The notes under the pieces: model-generated | The model's input: only the letters and a program-made list of their open reading frames with translations | Told to the model about the DNA's origin: nothing | The model's database searches: none | Position numbers and translations under genes: made by a program | From: DASSWB01 sp035705495 | GTDB lineage: Bacteria; Bacteroidota; Bacteroidia; Flavobacteriales; Flavobacteriaceae | Assembly (NCBI GenBank): GCA_035705495.1 | Contig: DASSWB010000071.1 | Span: 1-9,264 of the forward strand | Length of the DNA stretch: 9,264 bases | Direction of reading: 5' to 3' | Part shown: piece by piece, positions 1 through 6,165 of the stretch | Layout of the letters: every line of letters starts with the position of its first letter | Numbering within the stretch: position 1 is the stretch's first letter

Positions 1-345
<345 letters not shown>

Positions 346-355
346 GTGCGGCAAA

Positions 356-398
356 GCCCCCTGCTGCTCCCCCAAAAGGGGAGGGAAAGGCAGGGGGC
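356..398 (+). repeat. GC-rich hairpin element in 23S-5S spacer
   Basis: This is a strong inverted repeat in an otherwise AT-rich spacer. Outer arms GCCCCCTGC (356-364) and GCAGGGGGC (390-398) match perfectly. An inner stem CTCCCC (367-372) with GGGGAG (378-383) closes on a small loop CAAAA. It resembles C-run/G-run elements that I recall scattered between genes of flavobacterial genomes; that comparison is from memory. A related element in the opposite orientation lies at 491-516. It is not followed by a T-run, so it is not a normal terminator. It could be an RNase processing structure in the pre-rRNA. Confidence 0.7.
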
Positions 399-490
399 GG
401 AGGTTACCTAAAATGCATTTAAAATATTTTGGTGTTCTTCATATTCTTTGTTTCCTTTTATATGTCAACTTATTTGTCCTTTTTTATTTC

Positions 491-516
491 CACCCATCGG
501 GGGGGATCTAGGGGGC
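491..516 (-). repeat. Second GC-rich element, inverted relative to 356-398
   Basis: Read on the minus strand this begins GCCCCCTAGATCCCCCC, like the GCCCCCTGCTGCTCCCCC start of the element at 356. AGGGGGC (510-516) is the exact complement of GCCCCCT (356-362), and GGGGGA (501-506) complements TCCCCC (368-373). The two elements can therefore either fold locally or pair with each other across the spacer. No independent gene is seen in 346-524; the remainder is AT-rich. Confidence 0.55.
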
Positions 517-524
517 TATTGTTT

Positions 525-632
<108 letters not shown>

Positions 633-636
633 CTTT

Positions 637-669
637 AAGGCCCTTGCAGAAATGCAAGGGCCTTTTTTT
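637..669 (+). terminator. rRNA operon intrinsic terminator
   Basis: A perfect 12-base-pair stem, AAGGCCCTTGCA (637-648) with TGCAAGGGCCTT (653-664), closes on a GAAA tetraloop. The run of T continues to 669. It starts a few bases after the 5S rRNA and ends the rRNA transcript. Confidence 0.95.
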
Positions 670-749
670 GTTTTATAAAATTGATACTTTACCAGTATTT
701 CTCTTCTCGTAACCCGACGTTAAATAAAATGAAAAGATTTGAGCCTTCA

Positions 750-772
750 AATTCAATTTCTTAAATTGAATT
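750..772. repeat. Perfect inverted repeat upstream of the SRPBCC gene
   Basis: AATTCAATTT (750-759) and AAATTGAATT (763-772) are perfect 10-base arms around CTT. The element ends 19 bases before the start codon at 792. It could be an operator for a dimeric regulator or a weak leader hairpin. The arms are AT-rich and no T-run follows, so a terminator is unlikely. No clear TAnnTTTG promoter box is visible in 670-791, and nothing else is recognised in that gap. Confidence 0.5.
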
Positions 773-791
773 ACTTCTTAAATTTTTTGCA

Positions 792-1463
792 ATGCATTCA
801 TCAACAAAAAATAATTTTCCCGTTGTAGAGAAAAATTTAAGCTCTGGGGAACGCTTGGTTTCAGTTGCTGCGGGTTCATACCTCATGTATAGAGCTTTTA
901 AAAAATCCAGTTACTTAAACGGAATTTTGGCCAGCTTCTTATTGGCCCGAGGTTCCACCGGATATTGTGCTGCTGCTCAATTTTTTGGTAAATCCAAAGT
1001 TTTAAAAAATCAGAACGTAAATAGTAAAATCTCAATTATCGTCAATAAACCCAGACATGAAGTTTATGAATTCTGGAGAAATCTGGAAAATCTTCCTTTG
1101 TTTATGAAACATTTGGAAGAAGTAAAATCTCTGGATGACAAAACTTCCATTTGGAAAGCATCGACTATGGGAAATTTACCCGAAGTTATGTGGATCAGTG
1201 AAATTGTTGAAGATGAAAAAAATGAGAGAATTGGTTGGCGTTCCTTGGAAGGCTCAGATATTTCAAATGTGGGTAATGTCCACTTTACAGACATTGGCAA
1301 GTCCGTCACTGAAGTTTCCGCAGTGATTTCTTATCAGCCTTCTTATGGAAAAGCAGGGGAGCTTGTAGCAAGAATGTTAAATCCCGCTGTTGAGAGCATG
1401 GTTTTAGAAGACATAAAAAGGTTTAAGGAATATATGGAATCAGGAACAATATCCTCAAGTTAA
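792..1463 (+). CDS. DUF2892-like membrane anchor plus SRPBCC (cyclase/dehydrase-like) protein
   Basis: This 223-residue protein has two parts. Residues about 13-70 resemble the YgaP-like DUF2892 membrane domain: an SSGERLVSVAAGSYLMYRA segment, then a hydrophobic stretch and ARGSTGYC, near the usual RGxTGxCP. Here the proline is replaced by alanine (CAAAQFFG). Residues about 77-214 form a START-like SRPBCC/polyketide-cyclase domain, seen in IIVNKPRHEVYEFWRNLENL, in WRSLEGSDISNVGNVHF (149-165) and in the C-terminal helix. The family binds hydrophobic ligands in a deep pocket; the ligand here is unknown. The protein probably sits at the inner membrane with the SRPBCC domain in the cytoplasm. It stands alone on the plus strand after the rRNA operon, and its TAA overlaps the stop of the convergent gene. 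The family call is solid; the function is open. Confidence 0.88.
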   Translation: MHSSTKNNFPVVEKNLSSGERLVSVAAGSYLMYRAFKKSSYLNGILASFLLARGSTGYCAAAQFFGKSKVLKNQNVNSKISIIVNKPRHEVYEFWRNLENLPLFMKHLEEVKSLDDKTSIWKASTMGNLPEVMWISEIVEDEKNERIGWRSLEGSDISNVGNVHFTDIGKSVTEVSAVISYQPSYGKAGELVARMLNPAVESMVLEDIKRFKEYMESGTISSS

Positions 1464-1858
1464 CTCTTTTCTGTTTTTACCAACGGATGTTTTACCATAA
1501 CCAATCCGAACCAGATGGCAAATAAAACATAAACGGCAGCAAGCACCCAAAAAATATAGTGAACCTCGGGGTTAGCGATAACAGCTTTTGCCAATCCCAA
1601 TCCACCAACCAGAAAATGGGCGAAATTCCCGATGGCCAACGGTTTGTTGTAGATGCCTCCAATCAGTGTTCTTCTTGCCATCCAATTCATTAATCCGAAA
1701 CCGAATAAAATAGCTCCGAGAAGTTGAAAAATGAATTCCAATTCTACTGTTTTTCTAAACTCGAAAAACGCAATAATTTCCGCAGGAATAAAGGAAAGTG
1801 TTATACCCAATCCCAGCATAATGATCGAACTGGATGACATTAATATTTTTGTTTTCAT
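1460..1858 (-). CDS. Small four-helix membrane protein, function unknown
   Basis: This encodes 132 residues with about four predicted membrane helices (roughly 10-31, 42-60, 76-96 and 101-122). A basic NWMARRTLIGGIYNKP loop lies between helices 2 and 3 and a charged tail (KHPLVKTEKS) closes the protein. The layout recalls DoxX-like or DUF4345-like small membrane proteins common as hypotheticals in flavobacteria, but I do not recognise a named family with certainty. The ATG at 1858 gives an MKTK start directly before the first helix. It lies 85 bases downstream of the DUF4268 gene on the same strand and could be the last gene of that operon; no terminator or clear promoter was seen in the gap. 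Its TAA shares TTAA (1460-1463) with the stop of the convergent SRPBCC gene. Confidence 0.85.
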   Translation of the reverse strand: MKTKILMSSSSIIMLGLGITLSFIPAEIIAFFEFRKTVELEFIFQLLGAILFGFGLMNWMARRTLIGGIYNKPLAIGNFAHFLVGGLGLAKAVIANPEVHYIFWVLAAVYVLFAIWFGLVMVKHPLVKTEKS

Positions 1859-1943
1859 TGATTTTCGGTATTATTAGAATTTTTTTCTGTAATTTTTTTA
1901 TTAAGAAGCAATTTAGATAAATTAAACGAAATTCATCCATAAT

Positions 1944-2372
1944 TTACGCTTCGAGATAGTCTTTATATTCAATGAAAAATTCTTCCAACTTATCCATTTC
2001 CTGATTTAAAAAATGTTGGACTTTTGGCCAATCCTTTTTGTTGTGTATGTTGACCTGCTCTAATTGCACATAAAGTCTTGAAATAACTTTACCTTCAGGC
2101 AAAAGATATGAATCTTCAAAAATAGCTTCGGAAAGATATTCGTCAAGAAGAATATTCCGAAGAGATACAAGTTTTTCGAAATAATAAGATCTGATTACAT
2201 CATCACTCGAAATAACATCCAAAGAAACTTGAGCAAATTCGTTGGTAAAAGTGAATTTAAGTTCCAGTTCCTTGATTTTTGTATCATACAGGATCCATTT
2301 CCGAGGAAAATCCCTTCCAAAGCTCGTCCAAAACTCTTGACGTATTTTTTTCGATTCGTCCCTCGTGTACAT
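1944..2372 (-). CDS. DUF4268 domain-containing protein
   Basis: This is a 142-residue soluble protein without signal peptide or membrane segments. The start, with EFWTSFGRDFPRKWILY (residues 14-30) followed by the KIKELELKF strand, is typical of short flavobacterial DUF4268 proteins. That domain also occurs at the C-terminus of larger, nuclease-associated proteins, but no catalytic motif can be pointed to here. The C-terminal half is charged and probably helical (DWPKVQHFLNQEMDKLEEFF). Its ATG overlaps the TAA of the ZIP transporter gene by one base (TAATG), which suggests translational coupling. The role is unknown. Confidence 0.82.
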   Translation of the reverse strand: MYTRDESKKIRQEFWTSFGRDFPRKWILYDTKIKELELKFTFTNEFAQVSLDVISSDDVIRSYYFEKLVSLRNILLDEYLSEAIFEDSYLLPEGKVISRLYVQLEQVNIHNKKDWPKVQHFLNQEMDKLEEFFIEYKDYLEA

Positions 2373-3040
2373 TATAGAAAATAAGCTAAAACGATTCCGA
2401 AGATAATCACTGCTAATTTTGAAGCATTAAACTTATGGTTTTTAGAGGCTTCAAATAAAATAGTTGTAGAAATGTGCAGGAAAATTCCAATAACAACTGC
2501 ATTTAAATAAGTTTCAACATTTTGGGATAGCTGAAGATGCTGTTGTAAATAACTCCCCAAGGGTGTCATAATCGCAAAAATGCTGACAAAAAGAAGAACC
2601 CTCCATTTCCCGATTTTTGAATTTATTAAAAAGGTGGAGAGTACCGTTGCGACAGGCACATTGTGTATAAAAACGCCATATAACAAGCTTTCGCTACTGT
2701 GTAAGGGAAAACCTTCCAGCAAAGAATGGATTGAAAGACTTACCAGCAAAACAAGAGGAAATTGAGTGTCCAACTCATGATGGTGGACGTGCCCATGTTC
2801 TACGCCTTTGGATAAAAATTCCAAAAGAATTTGAAGCAGTAATCCAATCATTATGAAAAGCCCGACATTGGTGGTTTCAGAATGATAAACATCAGGAAGT
2901 AATTCAAATACCGTCACCGAAAGCAAATAAGCTCCACTGAAAGAAAGCAAAAGTTTGAATCCTTGTGAGCTTCCGGGTTTCAACAGTAATGAAATCAGAT
3001 AACCGATAAAAACCGATAAGATGGGTAGAAAATATACCAT
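2372..3040 (-). CDS. ZIP family metal transporter
   Basis: This 222-residue inner-membrane protein has about eight hydrophobic helices. It fits the ZIP family, which moves Zn2+, Fe2+ or other divalent metals into the cytoplasm. ELLPD lies at 46-50, and a histidine-rich loop EHGHVHHHE (81-89) lies between helices 3 and 4, as in many ZIPs. Helix 4 carries SIHSLLEG (H105, E109), close to the classic HxxxD/E metal site. Helix 5 has HNVPVA (126-131), where the classic motif is HEIPHE, so only H126, N127 and P129 keep the pattern. The GIFLHISTTILFE segment (185-197) matches a late ZIP helix. The gene starts directly after the stop of the methyltransferase (TAAATG). Metal preference cannot be read from the sequence. 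Confidence 0.88.
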   Translation of the reverse strand: MVYFLPILSVFIGYLISLLLKPGSSQGFKLLLSFSGAYLLSVTVFELLPDVYHSETTNVGLFIMIGLLLQILLEFLSKGVEHGHVHHHELDTQFPLVLLVSLSIHSLLEGFPLHSSESLLYGVFIHNVPVATVLSTFLINSKIGKWRVLLFVSIFAIMTPLGSYLQQHLQLSQNVETYLNAVVIGIFLHISTTILFEASKNHKFNASKLAVIIFGIVLAYFL

Positions 3041-3772
3041 TTACTGAAATACCATTATTAATCTTTCAGAGTCTTTTGCTTGAAATCTGTTGAGATTGTA
3101 ATCTCCAAAACAATTCGTCATTGTAAGCCCTGCCTCCTTAAAGTATTCTTTAAAATCGTTGGGGGTTAAAGCTTTTACTCTTTCTACAAAATGAAAACTT
3201 TCTCCTTTATCTTCAAAAGAGATTTCCTTTATAATGAATCCATTTTCAATAAATCTTTTGATGTGAAAATCAATATTCTTAATGGTTTTTACTTCCGAAG
3301 GAACAAGATTTTTTAAAGTTTTTTCAACATTCAAAAAATCGATAACACCAGCACCATCAGCAGTTAAATTCTCTTTGATCGCTTTGATTGTACTCAAATT
3401 ATCACTTTCATTTTCAAAATAACCAAAACTTGTAAATAGATTAAAAACAGCATCAAATTTTTGACCCATGGGTTCGCACATATTATGGACTTGAAAATGC
3501 AGGTTTTTATTTTCAAATTTTTTTGCGTGCTCTATGCTATTCGGCGATAGGTCAACTCCCGTTACATCGTAACCTAATTTGTTGAGATAAATGGAGTGAC
3601 GGCCTTTTCCGCAAGCTAAATCCAAAATTGACGAGCCTTTTTTTAATTTTAAAAAGGTCGTGAGATTTTTCATGAATAATTCGGCTTCTTCGTACCCGCG
3701 GTCCTTGTATAAGATGTGGTAGTAATCAGTGTCAAACCACGAGCTGTACCAGTTTTCGGAAGTAGTTGTCAT
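3041..3772 (-). CDS. Class I SAM-dependent methyltransferase
   Basis: This 243-residue cytoplasmic enzyme has a Rossmann-fold methyltransferase domain. Motif I is ILDLACGKGRHS (49-60), and the acidic residue that holds the SAM ribose is D74 in VTGVDLS. The next motif region is FDAVFNLFTSFGYFE (106-120). The C-terminal part (EAGLTMTNCFGDYNLNRF) is shared by a flavobacterial group annotated only as class I methyltransferase. The substrate is unknown; no rRNA-binding domain such as THUMP or TRAM is present. It is the first gene of a minus-strand operon with the ZIP transporter and DUF4268 genes. The 45-base gap to the divergent rlmL gene must hold its promoter, but only a weak box (TAATTTAG, minus strand, 3779-3786) is visible. 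Confidence 0.9.
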   Translation of the reverse strand: MTTTSENWYSSWFDTDYYHILYKDRGYEEAELFMKNLTTFLKLKKGSSILDLACGKGRHSIYLNKLGYDVTGVDLSPNSIEHAKKFENKNLHFQVHNMCEPMGQKFDAVFNLFTSFGYFENESDNLSTIKAIKENLTADGAGVIDFLNVEKTLKNLVPSEVKTIKNIDFHIKRFIENGFIIKEISFEDKGESFHFVERVKALTPNDFKEYFKEAGLTMTNCFGDYNLNRFQAKDSERLIMVFQ

Positions 3773-3797
3773 ATCGGGCTAAATTAATGTATTTTTG
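3766..3797 (+). promoter_or_regulatory. Bacteroidetes-type promoter of rlmL
   Basis: The -7 box TATTTTTG (3790-3797) matches TAnnTTTG exactly. A TTG -33 box lies at 3766-3768, with 21 bases between them, inside the accepted range for this phylum. The -33 box sits inside the first codons of the divergent methyltransferase gene. Transcription would start near 3803, giving a leader of about 15 bases before the ATG at 3818. Confidence 0.72.
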
Positions 3798-3817
3798 CAT
3801 TTTATTGAAGCGGAATA

Positions 3818-4984
3818 ATGGGAAATAATTATAAAATGCTGGCTAAAACCATGTTTGGTTTTGAACCTTTACTAGCCAAGGAATTACGGAACTTAGGTGC
3901 AATGGATGTACAGGAAGGTGTACGAAACGTAACTTTTTACGGTGATTTGGGCTTTATGTACAAAGCCAACTTATGTCTTAGGACTGCGATTAAAATTTTA
4001 AAACCATTTAAAAGCTTCAAGGTTTTTTCTGAGGACGATTTGTATAAAGAAGTTTATAAGATTGAATGGGAGGGTTTTATGAATGAAACTCAATCTTTGG
4101 CTATTGATGCAACAATTCATTCCCCACTTTTCAAGCATTCAATGTTTATTGCTCAAAAAACAAAAGATGCAATTGTTGACCGGTTCAGGGACAAGACGGG
4201 TACGCGACCTGATGTTGATTTAGATCACCCCACTTTAAGAATCAATATTCACATTGAGAATAATGACTGTACTGTTTCTTTGGACAGTTCCGGCCAGTCT
4301 TTGCATAAGCGCGGATATAAAATGGCCACAAATATTGCCCCCATCAATGAAGTTTTGGCCGCGGGAATGTTATTGCATTCTGGTTGGGACGGGCAATGTG
4401 ATTTTTTGGATCCGATGTGTGGAAGTGGAACACTTTTGATTGAAGCTGCGATGATTGCCTGTAATATTCCTCCCAATTTAAATCGGCCCGAATTCGCTTT
4501 TGAAAAATGGCAGGATTGGGATGTGGATTTGTTCGAAAAAATTGAAGCTTCCGTGTTGAAAAAGGTGCGGGATTTTCATTTTGACATTATTGGTTATGAC
4601 AAAGCTCCATCCGCAGTGGAAAAGGCTAAGGATAACGTTGAAAATGCCAATCTTTCGGATTTTATAAAAATAAAAAGACAGGATTTTTTTCAAAGTAAAA
4701 AAGAGTCTGAAAGACACCTGCATATGGTATTTAATCCGCCTTATGGTGAAAGATTGGAAATTGATATGCCGGAATTTTATAAAAACATTGGAGATACCTT
4801 AAAACAATCTTACCCAGGAACCTCTGCGTGGTTTATTACTTCAAATTTGGAAGCTTTGAAACATGTGGGATTGAGACCGAGCCGTAAAATCAAAATTTTC
4901 AACGGTTCACTGGAATCAAAACTGGTGAAATACGATATTTATGAAGGCACTAAAAAACTGCACAAAATTAATGATGCGGAGTGA
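3818..4984 (+). CDS. rlmL: THUMP-domain 23S rRNA (guanine-N2) methyltransferase, RlmL type
   Basis: This 388-residue enzyme is predicted to methylate N2 of a 23S rRNA guanine, equivalent to E. coli G2445, using SAM. The N-terminal part (about 5-160) is the ferredoxin-like plus THUMP RNA-binding region, with AKTMFGFEPLLAKELRNLGA near the start. The catalytic domain has motif I DPMCGSGT (198-205) and the N2-guanine motif NPPYGERL (306-313). E. coli RlmKL has about 700 residues because it carries a second methyltransferase domain (RlmK) that makes m7G2069. That domain is absent here, as in stand-alone homologues such as B. subtilis YpsC. The family is firm; the exact target base is inferred. Its TGA lies one base from the stop of the convergent DUF6048 gene, leaving no room for a terminator between them. 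Confidence 0.9.
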   Translation: MGNNYKMLAKTMFGFEPLLAKELRNLGAMDVQEGVRNVTFYGDLGFMYKANLCLRTAIKILKPFKSFKVFSEDDLYKEVYKIEWEGFMNETQSLAIDATIHSPLFKHSMFIAQKTKDAIVDRFRDKTGTRPDVDLDHPTLRINIHIENNDCTVSLDSSGQSLHKRGYKMATNIAPINEVLAAGMLLHSGWDGQCDFLDPMCGSGTLLIEAAMIACNIPPNLNRPEFAFEKWQDWDVDLFEKIEASVLKKVRDFHFDIIGYDKAPSAVEKAKDNVENANLSDFIKIKRQDFFQSKKESERHLHMVFNPPYGERLEIDMPEFYKNIGDTLKQSYPGTSAWFITSNLEALKHVGLRPSRKIKIFNGSLESKLVKYDIYEGTKKLHKINDAE

Positions 4985-4985
4985 T

Positions 4986-5678
4986 TTACTTTTTATAAAA
5001 AGGAATTAAATAGGTAATGGAATAGCCATAACCCACTCCAATACTACTGCCATCGTATGTTCTATGGAATCCTGGGATGTATAAATTTGCAAAGTTTGTC
5101 GGCTCGGTGGCACTGATTCTTTTCTTTAGCTGAAAGTGGAAACCTAAAAATAGATTTCCCAATATTTCCACTTTTGTTCCCAACTGAAGCTCAATCCAAC
5201 TCGCGGTCAAATTGTTATATTCAATATTGACTTCTCTTATATCCGCAGGAAAATAAGGATGGGAATAAACGGTGTAACCATCTAATTGTTGTGAAAACGA
5301 AGAAAATCCGAAGCGCAAACCTGCAAAAATTTCATTCTGCATCCCAATCCAATTGGTGTAGGCATTATAGTTTGCCCCTAATTTGAAATAACTTCCTTTT
5401 GTGGAACCATTTATATTTTCTTCTTTATAAAAAAATTCATCAAAACCCAATTCGGCAGCGGCATACCAGTTTTCGTAAACGCGATAATCTCCCACCAATT
5501 CAAATCCGCTGTAGTCATCGTCAATTAAGCTTCTTAGGGGCTTGCTTAAATCTGCACCGACTCTAATTCCGTATTTTTCGCGTGCATCAACAGAATCAAT
5601 TTGTTGCTGAGCGAGGAGCACCGAATTTTTTAAAAATAAAAAACTAATGATAAATATAAATATGTGCGCTTGCTTCAT
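4986..5678 (-). CDS. DUF6048 family protein, probable outer-membrane barrel
   Basis: This 230-residue exported protein has a clear signal peptide: MKQ, a hydrophobic core at about 4-16, and a likely cut after LLA (residue 23). The mature part alternates short aromatic strands and turns (DYRVYENWYAAAELGFDEFF, GSYFKLGANYNAY, IFAGLRFGFSSF), as in small outer-membrane beta-barrels. The composition and length fit DUF6048, a family I recall from flavobacteria next to DUF6452 and rlmD. Its first 35 bases overlap the end of the DUF6452 gene in another reading frame. The ATG at 5678 is kept because the signal peptide begins there. A barrel fold is an inference; the function is unknown. Confidence 0.85.
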   Translation of the reverse strand: MKQAHIFIFIISFLFLKNSVLLAQQQIDSVDAREKYGIRVGADLSKPLRSLIDDDYSGFELVGDYRVYENWYAAAELGFDEFFYKEENINGSTKGSYFKLGANYNAYTNWIGMQNEIFAGLRFGFSSFSQQLDGYTVYSHPYFPADIREVNIEYNNLTASWIELQLGTKVEILGNLFLGFHFQLKKRISATEPTNFANLYIPGFHRTYDGSSIGVGYGYSITYLIPFYKK

Positions 5679-6165
5679 TTTCTACATTTAATTGTCGGAC
5701 TTCTATCTGCTTAATCCAATGATTTTCTGGAGTTTCAGCCAGTAATTCGGCGCTGCTTATTGTAAAATTCACAACATATCCGCAGGCCCTGTTTTCGTAA
5801 ATTTCTTCGGGGACATAAAAAAACTCTATAAGATCAGCATTGGGATCGGGACCTGTATTTTCTTCAGCTTCGGGATCTACATCATTGACAATGAATTGAT
5901 ATTGGGTGAAATTTTCAAAAGTTTTTAAAGGAATTGCAATGCTGTCAGTAGTTTGACGGGTAATAAAATTTGTTACTTCGGAAGTCCCTTTGACGGTGAG
6001 TGATGGCACGGATTGAAAATCATTTTGATCTTCATAATCTAAAAATCTGATGACCAATAATGGCGTAGCATCTGCGGTTTCAGGGCAAATGTCATCTTTT
6101 TCACATCCCGTTAATAATGATACAAAACCGAATAAAATCAGTAAGGAAAAAAGTTTAATCTTCAT
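5644..6165 (-). CDS. DUF6452 family lipoprotein with surface-export signal
   Basis: This is a 173-residue lipoprotein. The signal sequence MKIKLFSLLILFGFVSLL ends in the lipobox LTGC, with C21 as the lipidated residue. The residues after it (EKDD) match the K-(D/E)2 lipoprotein export signal described in Capnocytophaga canimorsus, so display on the outside of the outer membrane is plausible. The ATG at 6165 is preferred over the one at 6183. It forms an ATGA overlap with the TGA of rlmD and puts the KIK basic region right before the hydrophobic core; the upstream start would add MFRTKI. The 3' end overlaps the DUF6048 gene by 35 bases. The family is assigned from overall resemblance and context. 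The partner of the DUF6048 protein is not known, but a joint envelope role is a reasonable inference. Confidence 0.85.
   Translation of the reverse strand: MKIKLFSLLILFGFVSLLTGCEKDDICPETADATPLLVIRFLDYEDQNDFQSVPSLTVKGTSEVTNFITRQTTDSIAIPLKTFENFTQYQFIVNDVDPEAEENTGPDPNADLIEFFYVPEEIYENRACGYVVNFTISSAELLAETPENHWIKQIEVRQLNVENEASAHIYIYH

Noticed and set aside
1755..1940. 61-residue minus-strand open frame before the small membrane protein gene
   Set aside because: Most of its coding part overlaps the membrane protein gene in another frame, and its sequence is low-complexity (KKLQKKILIIPKINENKN) from AT-rich DNA.
3779..3786. TAATTTAG on the minus strand as promoter of the methyltransferase operon
   Set aside because: It has one mismatch in the TTTG core and no TTG at a suitable distance upstream; kept only as a weak possibility.
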